Shown: piece after piece, positions 44,567 to 53,201 of the stretch
Layout of the letters: each line of letters starts with the position of its first letter
How positions within the stretch are numbered: the first letter of the stretch is position 1
DNA from: Streptomyces sp. GESEQ-35
GTDB lineage: Bacteria > Actinomycetota > Actinomycetes > Streptomycetales > Streptomycetaceae
Reading direction: 5' to 3'
Length of the DNA: 64,000 bases
NCBI RefSeq assembly: GCF_017948485.1
Contig: NZ_JAFFSX010000014.1
Location: forward strand, 170,021 to 234,020
Translations under genes and position numbers: made by a program
The notes under the pieces: model-generated
What the model was told of the DNA's origin: nothing
Database searches by the model: none
Seen by the model: the letters and a program-made list of their open reading frames with translations, nothing else

Positions 44567-44677
44567 GTGGGAATCAATGCGAACTTCAACTCCGGTCTCG
44601 GCCGGGGCTGCGCGCAGGCCATGCGGCCGCGCCGCGCCCCTGGTGCCCTGACCGGCCCGGGGAACCACGCACTCTGA
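44567..44677 (+). CDS. Erm attenuation leader peptide
   Basis: 36 codons from a GTG at 44567 to TGA at 44675. The peptide contains NSGLGRGCAQAMRPRRAPG followed by ALTGPGNH, matching what I know of the Streptomyces Erm leader family (ErmSV type). Ribosomes stalled on it by a macrolide or lincosamide are thought to unmask the methylase start. It ends 98 bp before the erm gene, and the gap holds inverted segments such as CGGTTGAACCG. Confidence 0.85.
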   Translation: MGINANFNSGLGRGCAQAMRPRRAPGALTGPGNHAL

Positions 44678-44775
44678 CGGTTGAACCGTAGGGCGCTCCT
44701 CTCCTCACCCTCCTGTCTCCGGTCGGGGCCTTCGTCTGCCCGTATGCCCTTCACGGAAGACAAGGACCGCAGGCC

Positions 44776-45558
44776 ATGGCCCGCCCCACCCGCGCTTCCC
44801 GCGCGCTTTCGCAGAACTTTCTCGCCGACCCCGCCACCGCCGACCGGCTCGCCCGGCTCACCGTCCCGCATCCGCGGCGGGACACCCTCCTCGTCGAAGT
44901 GGGCGCGGGACAGGGCGCGTTGACCGCGTCGCTCGCCCCCCGCTGCCGGGAGCTGCTCGCCTACGAGATCGACCCGCGGCTCGTTCCGGGGCTGCGTGCC
45001 CGGTTCGACACCGCTCCTCACGTCCGCGTCATCGGCGGCGACTTCCTCGCCGCACGGCCCCCGCGTACCCCCTTCTCCGTCGCCGGGAACGTGCCCTTCT
45101 CCCGTACCGCGGACGTCGTCGACTGGTGCCTGCGGGCCCCCGCGCTGACGGACGCCACCCTCCTCACCCAGCTCGAGTACGCGCGCAAACGCACCGGCGA
45201 CTACGGGAGTTGGACCCTGCTGACGATCCGGAGCTGGCCACGCCACGAGTGGCGGTTCCTCGGGCGCATCGCCCGAACCCGGTTCCGGCCGGTGCCCGGG
45301 GTCGACGCCGGAGTCGTACGTATCGAGCGCCGCCGCACCCCACTGATCGCGCCGGACGCGTACGGCTCCTGGTCGCGCCTGGTCGAGCTGGGCTTCTCGG
45401 GGGTCGGCGGCTCCTTGCACGCCTCGTTGCGCCGCGCCCATCCCGGGCGCCGGGTCGACGCGGCGTTCCGGGCCGCGCGCCTCGATCCGCGCACGCTCGT
45501 CGGCGAGGCGTCACCGGGGCAGTGGCTGCGGCTGCACGAGGTCCTCGCGGCCGGTTGA
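44776..45558 (+). CDS. erm: 23S rRNA adenine N6-methyltransferase, Erm family
   Basis: 260 residues, the length of Erm(O)/Lrm of Streptomyces lividans, which it resembles in LSQNFLAD and the AGNVPFSRT catalytic motif (NVPF, 105-108). The SAM loop is EVGAGQG at 41-47. It should methylate A2058 of 23S rRNA and give macrolide-lincosamide resistance, often as a mono-methylase in this subgroup. The leader peptide upstream separates it from housekeeping KsgA. No macrolide biosynthesis genes are nearby, so it looks like intrinsic resistance. Confidence 0.9.
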   Translation: MARPTRASRALSQNFLADPATADRLARLTVPHPRRDTLLVEVGAGQGALTASLAPRCRELLAYEIDPRLVPGLRARFDTAPHVRVIGGDFLAARPPRTPFSVAGNVPFSRTADVVDWCLRAPALTDATLLTQLEYARKRTGDYGSWTLLTIRSWPRHEWRFLGRIARTRFRPVPGVDAGVVRIERRRTPLIAPDAYGSWSRLVELGFSGVGGSLHASLRRAHPGRRVDAAFRAARLDPRTLVGEASPGQWLRLHEVLAAG

Positions 45559-45667
45559 GCGCCGGTGCCGCACAGGCCGCGGCATGAACTCCCGTGGCAT
45601 GCAACCCCGAAGCGGTCCGGACCCTCTATACGAAGGCAGAGGGCGACGCACACAGAGGAGTGGTTCG

Positions 45668-47821
45668 TTGGACGGCATCGAGTCTGCCACCGTGGGTGCC
45701 GCGTCCCAGGACGCGCGGCCTCGGCGCGGGGTGTCCCGCCGCGGGTTCATGGTCTACACGCTCGCCGCGTCCACACTGACCGTCGCGGCACCCCTCGGCT
45801 GCGACGCGCCGCCGGCGGAGGGTGCCGAGAAGGCGGCTCAGGGCACCCGCGGGGCTTCCGACGTCGTCGTGCGGGGCACCGACGAGGAGATGCTCGTCCT
45901 GGAGGTCACCGAGGCGAACAAGGTGGTCGTACGGCTGCCGCGCGTCGAGGTCGGCCAGGGCATCACGACCGCGGTCGCCATGATGATCGCCGAGGAGCTG
46001 GACGCCCGGCTGGTGGACGTACGCATCCCGCTCGCCGACGCCCGCACCAAGGGCAACCAGTTCACCGGCGGTTCGAACTCGGTCAGCTCGCTGTACGGCC
46101 CCGCACGCCAACTGGCGGCCACCGCACGCGCCCGCCTCGTGACCGCGGCCGCCGTACGGTGGCGCCTCCCGGCGCGGACCCTGCGCACCCGGGACACCAT
46201 GGTCGTCGCACCGGACGGACGTACGGCCACGTTCGGGTCGCTGACCGCGAGCGCCGCCGGAATCCGCCGGCCGCGTGTCTCCAGCAAGCCGAAACCGGCG
46301 TCCCGGCACCGGATCATCGGCCGGCCGACGACCCGCATCGACGCACGGGACATCGTCACCGGCAGGGCGCAGTACACCGGAGACCTGTCGGTGGCCGGAG
46401 CGAAGCCGACCGTGGTGGCCCGGCCGCCGACCCTCGGCGGGAAGGTCGTCTCGGTGGACGCGCGGGCGGCACGCGCGATGCCGGGTGTCCTGAAGGTCGT
46501 CAAGGTCGGCACCGGTGTCGCCGTCGTGGCGGAGTCGTTCCACCACGCCTTCAAGGCCAGGGACGCTTTGCGGATCAAGTGGGCTCCGGGCCCGCTGGCA
46601 CGGCTGTCCGACGCCGCGATCCGCAGCAGGCTGCGGGCCGCCGTCCCCGCGCTCGGGGCACCGCCGAGCGGATCGGCGCAGGTGGCGGCCGAGTTCGAGT
46701 TCGCCTTCGTCAGTCATGCGCCGATGGAGGTGCTGACGGCGGTGGCGGACGTGCGTGCCGGTCGGGCCGAGATCTGGTTCTCGTCCCAGGGGCCCATGGG
46801 CGCACGGGACACCATCGCCTCGGTCGTGGGCGTGCCGGCGTCGAAGGTGAAGGTCCATGTGCTGCGGGGCGGCGGGTCGTTCGGACGGCGGCTCAACGAC
46901 GACGTGGCGATCGAGGCTGCCCTGATCTCGAAGGCCGCCCGACTGCCGGTGAAGCTGATGTGGAGCCGCACCGACGACACCCGGCACGGCAGGATGCGCC
47001 CGGCGTCCCACCACCGGATCCGGGCCAGCCACGCGCGGGGCAGGGTGGTGGCGTTCGCCCATGCGACGGCTTCGGTGAGTGAGTCGTACGACGGGAAAGG
47101 GCTGACCCCTCAGGGCGGTGCGGCCCCGCTGCCCAGTGACAGCGGCCTCTACAACTTCGGGCGCGTGTCGGGGGATTCGGGCTCGGTGGAGCTGGCGATG
47201 CCGCTGGGCGCCTGGCGTTCCGTGGACTCGGGGACGATGCGGACCGCGGAGGAGATCGTCGTCGACGAGGTCGCCCGGAGCCTGGGCAAGGATCCGGTCG
47301 CCTTCCGCCGTACGACACTCAGGAACAAGGCCGTCAAAGCCGTACTGGACAAGGTCGCGACCGCCGGGAGCTGGGGCCGGGCCCTGCCGGCCGGCCGGGC
47401 GCAAGGCGTGGCCGTGCATGAGGAGTACGGCTCCTGCGTGGCCTGTCTGGTCGAGATCGACGCCACCGATCCGAAGCAGCCCCGGGTGACCAAGGTCGTC
47501 ATGGCGGCCGACGTCGGAACGGCCGTCAACCCGCGCGGTCTCGAGGCCCAGCTCATGGGCACCGCGATCGACGGTATCTCCACGGTGCTCCAGGCCGGAC
47601 TGCACATCGACCGGGGCGCCGTCCGCGAGGGCAGCTTCGCCGACTTCCGCTACGCCCGCCAGCAGCACGCCCCACTCCACTTCGAGGCGCACATCATGCC
47701 CTCCCGCCGGGAGCCCGGCGGAGCCGGCGAACTCGGTGTCCCGGCCGCGGCCGGCGCTGTCGCCAACGCCTACGCCCGCGCGACCGGGACCCGCCCCCGC
47801 CGCTTCCCGGTCAACTTCTGA
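45668..47821 (+). CDS. Molybdopterin-binding subunit, isoquinoline 1-oxidoreductase (IorB)-like
   Basis: About 717 residues from the TTG at 45668, chosen for GAGGAG seven bases upstream; an in-frame ATG at 45584 is possible. A twin-arginine signal SRRGFM follows. Family motifs seen: VEVGQGITTAVAMMIAEEL, LRGGGSFGRR, and GGAGELGVPAAAGAVANA near the end, where the catalytic Glu of molybdenum hydroxylases lies. It pairs with the 2Fe-2S subunit 10 bp downstream. IorAB-type enzymes lack FAD and pass electrons to other carriers. The substrate is not deducible. Tat export of the folded cofactor-loaded complex is expected. Confidence 0.9.
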   Translation: MDGIESATVGAASQDARPRRGVSRRGFMVYTLAASTLTVAAPLGCDAPPAEGAEKAAQGTRGASDVVVRGTDEEMLVLEVTEANKVVVRLPRVEVGQGITTAVAMMIAEELDARLVDVRIPLADARTKGNQFTGGSNSVSSLYGPARQLAATARARLVTAAAVRWRLPARTLRTRDTMVVAPDGRTATFGSLTASAAGIRRPRVSSKPKPASRHRIIGRPTTRIDARDIVTGRAQYTGDLSVAGAKPTVVARPPTLGGKVVSVDARAARAMPGVLKVVKVGTGVAVVAESFHHAFKARDALRIKWAPGPLARLSDAAIRSRLRAAVPALGAPPSGSAQVAAEFEFAFVSHAPMEVLTAVADVRAGRAEIWFSSQGPMGARDTIASVVGVPASKVKVHVLRGGGSFGRRLNDDVAIEAALISKAARLPVKLMWSRTDDTRHGRMRPASHHRIRASHARGRVVAFAHATASVSESYDGKGLTPQGGAAPLPSDSGLYNFGRVSGDSGSVELAMPLGAWRSVDSGTMRTAEEIVVDEVARSLGKDPVAFRRTTLRNKAVKAVLDKVATAGSWGRALPAGRAQGVAVHEEYGSCVACLVEIDATDPKQPRVTKVVMAADVGTAVNPRGLEAQLMGTAIDGISTVLQAGLHIDRGAVREGSFADFRYARQQHAPLHFEAHIMPSRREPGGAGELGVPAAAGAVANAYARATGTRPRRFPVNF

Positions 47822-47831
47822 GAAGGTACCG

Positions 47832-48287
47832 ATGCCGTCCTACTCCTTCGTCCTGAACGGCGAGCCGGTCACCGTCGAGGCACCGGCCGACATGCCGCTG
47901 CTGTGGGTGCTGCGCGACCTGCTGGACGTCACCGGCCCCAAGTACGGCTGCGGTGTCGGCGTCTGCCGTGCCTGCACCAGCCACCTCGACGGCGCGGAGA
48001 TCCAGCCCTGTGTCGTCCCCGTCGCCGACTGTGCGCGACGCGAGGTCACCACCATCGAGGGCCTGGCGGACGGCGACACCCTGCACCCCGTCCAACAGGC
48101 CTGGCTCGATGTGGACGTGGCGCAGTGCGGCTTCTGCCAGCCGGGCCAGATCATGGCCGCGGCCGCTCTGCTGGAGCGGACGCCCCACCCGAGCGACGCC
48201 GACATCGACCGGATCGAGAACGTCTGCCGCTGCGGCACCTACTCCCGGATCCGCGAAGCGATCAAGAAGGCAGCCGCGAAGGACTGA
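47832..48287 (+). CDS. 2Fe-2S subunit of the IorAB-like molybdenum oxidoreductase
   Basis: 151 residues. An N-terminal plant-type ferredoxin domain has KYGCGVGVCRAC and a later Cys in QPCVVP. A second helical 2Fe-2S domain has QCGFCQPGQ and ENVCRCGTY. All eight cluster Cys are present. It has no signal of its own and would be carried out with the Tat-tagged large subunit. It is the last gene of the pair and converges on the sortase gene. Confidence 0.95.
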   Translation: MPSYSFVLNGEPVTVEAPADMPLLWVLRDLLDVTGPKYGCGVGVCRACTSHLDGAEIQPCVVPVADCARREVTTIEGLADGDTLHPVQQAWLDVDVAQCGFCQPGQIMAAAALLERTPHPSDADIDRIENVCRCGTYSRIREAIKKAAAKD

Positions 48288-48314
48288 CCCGCGCCGCCGA
48301 ACGGGCACCGATCC

Positions 48315-49022
48315 TCACTCCGCCGACTGTGCGGACGTCAGCACGCCGATCTTGTCGACGCGGTGTTCGGGGTTGCCCCTGTCGTCGCGCCAGTAGTTTC
48401 CGGCGGCGTTGTCCTCGGGAGTCAGACAGGTCGAGATGGTGATCATGGCCTGGGTGGGGCGCTCGCCCGGGAAGCCCGGCACCGCTGCCCGTTGCTCGGC
48501 GAGCGAGCGCGCGGAGCGGAAGGAGGTGGTCCTGGTGTCGGTGATCTCGTACTCGTAGCGCGTTCCGCCCGACGTGACGACAACCGGGTCGCCCTCGTGG
48601 AGGGTCGGGAGCAGGCGCAGTGGGCCGCCGACGGAGAGGCGGTGGGCCGTGACGAGGTAGTTGCCGACCTCCCCGGGGCCGACACCGCCCTGCTCGCCGT
48701 ACGGGCTTGCCGCGAAGCCGCGGTTCTGGATCCGGGTGCCCGGCCAGTCGTCCGTCGTCCCCTCGTACGGGACGACGCGCAGGCTCTCGACGCCGATGTC
48801 CTCAATGGTCAGCCAGGCAGTCCGAGGCGGGCTGCCGGTCTTGGAGGGAGTCGGCCGGGCCGACGGGGATTCCAGTGGGAGTTCGGCCGACTTTGTCGTA
48901 GGCGACGTCGATTCCCGGGCACGCGTCTGCTCGCCGGTTGTGCCCCCGCCGCCGGAGCAGCCGAGGAGCACGGCGATACCGACGCCGGCCAGGAAGGCGG
49001 GACGAGCTCGGGAACGGGCCAT
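48315..49022 (-). CDS. Class E-like sortase with a lipoprotein signal
   Basis: 235 residues. A lipobox LLGC (Cys22) suggests a lipid anchor instead of the usual membrane helix, followed by a low-complexity spacer. Catalytic residues: His127 in VTAHR, Cys199 in ISTCLTP and Arg221. Housekeeping class E sortases of Streptomyces attach chaplins and other LAxTG proteins. No LAxTG substrate is coded nearby, so the partner is unknown. Confidence 0.87.
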   Translation of the reverse strand: MARSRARPAFLAGVGIAVLLGCSGGGGTTGEQTRARESTSPTTKSAELPLESPSARPTPSKTGSPPRTAWLTIEDIGVESLRVVPYEGTTDDWPGTRIQNRGFAASPYGEQGGVGPGEVGNYLVTAHRLSVGGPLRLLPTLHEGDPVVVTSGGTRYEYEITDTRTTSFRSARSLAEQRAAVPGFPGERPTQAMITISTCLTPEDNAAGNYWRDDRGNPEHRVDKIGVLTSAQSAE

Positions 49023-49070
49023 GGCACTCGCGGAACGAACGAGAGCCGGTCAGGTGTTCCCGCCGTCCGC

Positions 49071-49511
49071 TCAGCCCCTCAAGGTCGCCCACACGGCGTT
49101 GCCGCCGGTGAGTCTCGACCGGTCGACTCCCCAGGCCTCGGCCAGCTGATCCACGAGGAACAGTCCGCGGCCGCCCTCGTCGTCAGGGCCCGAGTCGCAC
49201 GGGGGCAGACCATGACGCAGGTGATTGCGGTCGTGCACCTCGACACGGAGGCACCTGTCCGTGTCGAGGCCCATGCCGCACAGGATGCGCGTACTGAGGG
49301 TGTGCCGTACGGCATTGGTGGCCAGCTCGGACAGCAGCAGGAGGGCGTCCGCGCAGAGCTCGCCCGGCAGCTGCCACGCGATCAGTCGCGCGCTCATCGA
49401 GCGGCGGGCCACTCCGACGCTGGAACGCTGCGCGGGAAGTTCGAGCCAATGGGTCCGGTCCGGGCTGAAGGCGTCTAAGGACAACGGGGAGGAGGTCGTG
49501 TGGGGGGACAC
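49071..49511 (-). CDS. RsbW/SpoIIAB-like ATP-binding protein
   Basis: 146 residues from the GTG at 49511. GHKL ATPase fold with the N box LLSELATNAVRH and the G1 region VEVHDR, plus GRGLFLVDQLAEAWG. Such small ATPases act as anti-sigma factors or regulatory kinases. In Streptomyces they commonly sit beside XRE-DUF397 pairs, as in WhiJ loci. It diverges from the XRE regulator. An in-frame upstream start near 49631 would lengthen it but lacks conserved sequence. Confidence 0.85.
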   Translation of the reverse strand: MSPHTTSSPLSLDAFSPDRTHWLELPAQRSSVGVARRSMSARLIAWQLPGELCADALLLLSELATNAVRHTLSTRILCGMGLDTDRCLRVEVHDRNHLRHGLPPCDSGPDDEGGRGLFLVDQLAEAWGVDRSRLTGGNAVWATLRG

Positions 49512-49827
49512 GGGTTCGCCTTCCGTGGGGGGCGGTCGCCGCGAGGAGCGGAGGAAGGTCAGCGAAAGGCCTGCGAGGGAGGGGTGTTCTGTTCGGACGG
49601 GCCCAGCGCCGTGGGTATCGGCGCGTGCCAACTCCCATGAGGGGCATGAGAGATCGGCGAGGAAGCGACTCGCGTGTGGCGGGACGGTTCACACAAGTAA
49701 CTATGCTCGCACCCTAGTTCAAGCTGCAACCGACTCCCTGATAATTTCAGTAAGCCGGTATCCCTCTGGCTGAATCATGAAGTCACTGTCAGCGTCGAAC
49801 CGATGACGATCCATCAGGAGGTAGGGC
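49512..49827. promoter_or_regulatory. Divergent promoter region between ATPase and XRE regulator
   Basis: No gene seen in these 316 bp. The right part is unusually AT-rich. TTCAAG (49718-49723) and GATAAT (49740-49745), 16 bp apart, could be a weak sigma-70-type promoter for the XRE gene. A site GGAGGT precedes its GTG start. Confidence 0.35.
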
Positions 49828-50703
49828 GTGAGCGAAGGTCGTTCGGGCGCAGGCACCGCCGGCGCACCCACCGTTCTCCGCATGATCCTCGGCCGCCGGC
49901 TGCAAGATCGCCGGCGGGAGGCCGGCGCGTCGCTGGAGGACGCGGCGAAGGCCCTGCGAGTGACGTCCCTGACCATCCGCCGCCTGGAGAAGGCGGAGGT
50001 CGCCCTCAAGCCCCTCTACGTGGAGAAGCTGCTCGAGACCTACGGGGCCGACCAGCAGGAGATCGACGAGTTCGTCGCCCTCGCCGAGCGGGCCAACGAG
50101 CCCGGCTGGTGGCATGCGTACCGCGATGTGCTGCCGAACTGGTTCAGCGCCTACGTGAGTCTGGAGACCGGCGCCAAAACCCTGCGCACCTACGAGCCCC
50201 ACTACGTCACGGGGCTGCTTCAGACCGAGCGGTACGCACGCGGAGTGCTGGGCGGAGGGTTCCCCAACGACGGCGACGAGGACCTTCAGCGCCGTGTTGA
50301 CCTGCGGTTACGTCGCCAGGGCCTGCTGGAGAGACCCGACGCCCCCACGCTGTGGGTGGTGATGGAAGAGGCCGTACTGCACCGGGTGGTCGGCAGCTCC
50401 GAGATCATGCGGGAGCAGATCGAACGCCTTCTGGAGGTCTCTCAGCTGGAGCACGTCAGCGTCGACGTCGTGCCCTTCACCGCCGGCGCCCATGTCGGGG
50501 TGTGCGCCCCGTACACCTACTTCCGCTTCGAGGAGCCGGAACTGCCCGACATCGTCTACACGGAGATCCTGACCGGTGCCATGTATCTGGACCAGCGCTC
50601 CGATGTCGCGGCCCATCTCGAGGCGCACAACCGCATGTCCCTGCTGACCTCGGACACGGACAGCAGGGCACTCCTGAACCGCATGCGCAAGGAGTACTCA
50701 TGA
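49828..50703 (+). CDS. XRE-family regulator with DUF5753 sensor domain (WhiJ-like)
   Basis: 291 residues from a GTG at 49828. Helix-turn-helix about 18-65 (LGRRLQDRRREAG, TSLTIRRLEKAE), then a DUF5753 domain with PGWWHAY, LLQTERYA and the C-terminal LDQ/HLEAHNRM pattern. Members such as WhiJ influence development and antibiotic production. The stop overlaps the DUF397 start (ATGA). Confidence 0.92.
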   Translation: MSEGRSGAGTAGAPTVLRMILGRRLQDRRREAGASLEDAAKALRVTSLTIRRLEKAEVALKPLYVEKLLETYGADQQEIDEFVALAERANEPGWWHAYRDVLPNWFSAYVSLETGAKTLRTYEPHYVTGLLQTERYARGVLGGGFPNDGDEDLQRRVDLRLRRQGLLERPDAPTLWVVMEEAVLHRVVGSSEIMREQIERLLEVSQLEHVSVDVVPFTAGAHVGVCAPYTYFRFEEPELPDIVYTEILTGAMYLDQRSDVAAHLEAHNRMSLLTSDTDSRALLNRMRKEYS

Positions 50704-50951
50704 CCACCATCGACGGTCACGCCTACAACGGGATGCCCGCGTCGGACCTCGGCGAGCAGGGCTGGGAGTCTCCGTGGAGCGGCCCCAACGGAGGCCAGTG
50801 CGTGCAGACGAAGCAGCTCTCCGACGGCCGCGTCGCCCTGCGGCAGTCGACCGATCCCGCCGGCCCCGCGCTGATCTACTCCCCGGCCGAGATGGCCGCG
50901 TTCGTCGCCGGGGTCAAGCGCGGCCTCGCCGACCACCTGGCAACCGGCTGA
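50700..50951 (+). CDS. DUF397 protein (WhiJ-locus partner)
   Basis: 83 residues, one DUF397 domain with SPWSGPNGGQC, VALRQSTDPAGPALIYSPAEMAAFVAGVKRG. DUF397 proteins work with the XRE-DUF5753 regulator coded immediately upstream, probably as small antagonists or partners. The overlap of stop and start makes co-translation likely. Confidence 0.93.
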   Translation: MTTIDGHAYNGMPASDLGEQGWESPWSGPNGGQCVQTKQLSDGRVALRQSTDPAGPALIYSPAEMAAFVAGVKRGLADHLATG

Positions 50952-51036
50952 ACCCTCTCATCAGCGGGAAGGACCCGAGCCACCCCCCGGCCACGACCTG
51001 CCCGACACCCCCACGCACCACACCGAAAGGGACAGG

Positions 51037-51843
51037 ATGACCAACCCCCACGCCGCGCGGGACATCGACACCAGCAGGCCCCACTCTGCCCGGATGTACG
51101 ACTACTACCTCGGCGGCAAGGACCACTTCGAGGTCGACAAGCGGGCGGCCGAGACCGTGGCGGCGGCCTATCCCGGCATCTTCGTGTGCGCCCGCGAAAA
51201 CCGTGCGTTCATGCACCGCGCCACCCGCGTCCTCGCACAGGAGCACGGCATCCGCCAGTGGCTGGACATCGGCACCGGCATCCCCACCGAGCCGAACCTG
51301 CACCAGGTGGCCCAGTCAGCGGTCCCCGAGGCCCGCGTGGTCTACGCCGACAACGATCCCCTCGTCCTCAAGTACGCCGAGCGCCTGATGCGCAGCACGC
51401 CCCAGGGCCGCACCACGTACATCGAGGCCGACGTCAACAACCCGGACGCGCTGCTGGACGCCCCCGAGCTGGCGGAGGTCCTCGACCTGAACCGGCCCGT
51501 GGCCCTGTCGCTCAACGCCCTGATGCACTTCGTCACGGACGCCCAGGACCCGCACGGCATCCTGGGCCGGCTGCTGGCCGCGCTCCCCTCGGGCAGCGCG
51601 CTGGCTCTGAGCCACTGCACTCCCGACTTCGACCCGGCGACCTGGCAGAAGGTCACCGACATCTACACGAACGCCGGTACGCCGGTGCAGTTCCGCTCCC
51701 AGAAAGACGTCGCCCGCTTCTTCGACGGACTCGAACTGCTCGACCCCGGCATCACCGTCGGCCACCGCTGGCGCCCGGACGACACGCCCACCGCCTCGGA
51801 CGCCGAGGTCAGCCTGTGGACGGGGGTGGGCATCAAGCCGTAG
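51037..51843 (+). CDS. SAM-dependent methyltransferase, DUF574 family
   Basis: 268 residues. Family start RPHSARMYDYYLGGKDHFEVD, SAM loop LDIGTGIPT near 70, and NALMHFV in the core. This actinobacterial family is common next to XRE-DUF397 genes. Its substrate is unknown. It lies 85 bp after the DUF397 gene, on the same strand. Confidence 0.92.
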   Translation: MTNPHAARDIDTSRPHSARMYDYYLGGKDHFEVDKRAAETVAAAYPGIFVCARENRAFMHRATRVLAQEHGIRQWLDIGTGIPTEPNLHQVAQSAVPEARVVYADNDPLVLKYAERLMRSTPQGRTTYIEADVNNPDALLDAPELAEVLDLNRPVALSLNALMHFVTDAQDPHGILGRLLAALPSGSALALSHCTPDFDPATWQKVTDIYTNAGTPVQFRSQKDVARFFDGLELLDPGITVGHRWRPDDTPTASDAEVSLWTGVGIKP

Positions 51844-51882
51844 CCGTCGCCCAGATCCTGCCTGTCGGGGATTCTGTAGCCG

Positions 51883-52584
51883 ATGCCGATCGTGTGTGCC
51901 GTCGTCCTGCTGGCCGTCGCGAACCTGCTCAACAACTGGCTCGCGCGGAACCCCGTCATGTACGTCATCACCTGCGTGACCGCCACGGCCGTCCTGCTGA
52001 TGATCGCCCGCTGGGACGGGCTCACCCCTGCGGAGCTGGGACTGGACCCGGCGGGGATTCGGCGGGGACTGCGGTGGGCTCCCGTCCTGGCCGGAATCGT
52101 TCTTCTCGTCCTGCTCCTCCTCCTTGCCGTTCCGGCGGGCCGAGAGGCGTTCCGGGACTCCCGGGCGGCCGATCTGTCCCTGGGACGGCTGCTGTGGGGA
52201 ACGCTGGTACGGGTGCCGTTCGGCACCGTGCTGCTGGAGGAGACCGCGTTCCGTGGCGTGCTGTGGGCCATGATCCGGCGCCGGTACGGCACAGCGTGGG
52301 CCACCACCGTGTCATCGCTGCTGTTCGGGCTCTGGCATCTGATGCCCTCCCGTGGCCTCAACCGCTCCAACGCCGCCGTCGGCGCGGCCTTCGGAGACGG
52401 CTCGGCAGCTGTGGTGGCAACCGTCGCCGCGGCCATCGCCGTCACGGCCGTGGCCGGGGTCGTCCTGTGCGAGCTGCGCCGCCGTTCGGGCAGCCTGCTG
52501 GCGCCCGCGGCTCTGCACTGGTCGGTCAACGCCTTCGGCTACGCGCTGGCCTGGGCGGCACCACGGTGGTGGCTGGACAGCTGA
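51883..52584 (+). CDS. CPBP-family intramembrane protease
   Basis: 233 residues, about six to seven membrane helices. The family motifs are present: EETAFRG (Glu-Glu and Arg), FGLWHL (His) and a final HWSVNAFG. The motifs place it with Abi/CAAX-type proteases. The target is unknown. A strong bidirectional hairpin follows the stop. Confidence 0.88.
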   Translation: MPIVCAVVLLAVANLLNNWLARNPVMYVITCVTATAVLLMIARWDGLTPAELGLDPAGIRRGLRWAPVLAGIVLLVLLLLLAVPAGREAFRDSRAADLSLGRLLWGTLVRVPFGTVLLEETAFRGVLWAMIRRRYGTAWATTVSSLLFGLWHLMPSRGLNRSNAAVGAAFGDGSAAVVATVAAAIAVTAVAGVVLCELRRRSGSLLAPAALHWSVNAFGYALAWAAPRWWLDS

Positions 52585-52585
52585 C

Positions 52586-52620
52586 AGCCCCGCTCCTCGG
52601 CAGCTGCCGAAGGCGGGGCT
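52586..52620. terminator. Bidirectional terminator hairpin
   Basis: AGCCCCGC (52586-52593) pairs perfectly with GCGGGGCT (52613-52620), with the palindrome CGGCAGCTGCCG between. It separates the CPBP and DUF6069 genes, which converge. Confidence 0.85.
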
Positions 52621-52644
52621 GGTCGGACGGCGTTGGTCTCCGAG

Positions 52645-53121
52645 TCACCGGCTCCGGTGACCAAGCCGGCGAGCGATCAGGGGAATGATGACAGCGGCGG
52701 CCACGACGTGCGACACGGCCAGGACGATCTGGGTGGAGGTGGCCGTGTGCGGGGCGACCGCGGGGCCGGCGAGGGACAGCGCGGTGAGCGCGACCGTGAT
52801 CGCCGTGAAGGTGCGGGCGGGCCGCTTGGCCCAGCGGGCGAGGGCCACGGCGAGGACGACTCCGGCGATCGACCAGAAGATCACTCCGCCGGCGAAGCCG
52901 CCCACCGGGATCTCCGCGGCCTCCTTCGCCCCCGGACTCGCCGCGGCCATCGGCACACCGGCCGCCCGGAAGACGAGCGCGAACACCTCGGTCACCACGG
53001 CGCCCGCGAGGGTCGCCAGCACACCGACCAGCCATACGGGGCGTGTGTCGAGGAAGCGGAGGGAGCGGGGCGTGGACGGGGACTGGGCGATGGTCCGGGT
53101 CTGGGACGCGGTCACGCTCAT
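52645..53121 (-). CDS. DUF6069-like four-helix membrane protein
   Basis: 158 residues from the ATG at 53121 with AGGAGA upstream. Four hydrophobic helices (about 30-50, 75-95, 103-120, 130-150). It fits a small Streptomyces membrane family of unknown function. It stands alone between the CPBP gene and the GH43 gene. Confidence 0.8.
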   Translation of the reverse strand: MSVTASQTRTIAQSPSTPRSLRFLDTRPVWLVGVLATLAGAVVTEVFALVFRAAGVPMAAASPGAKEAAEIPVGGFAGGVIFWSIAGVVLAVALARWAKRPARTFTAITVALTALSLAGPAVAPHTATSTQIVLAVSHVVAAAVIIPLIARRLGHRSR

Positions 53122-53201
53122 GGTTGGGTCTCCTGTTTCGGCTTCGGGGCTCGGTATGCCTTTCGTGGAGTTAGACCGAGCCCCGCCGCAGAACTGAGCG
53201 G

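Noticed and set aside
44776..45558. KsgA (16S rRNA dimethyltransferase)
   Set aside because: The NVPFSRT motif, the 260-residue length and the upstream leader peptide fit Erm, not KsgA.
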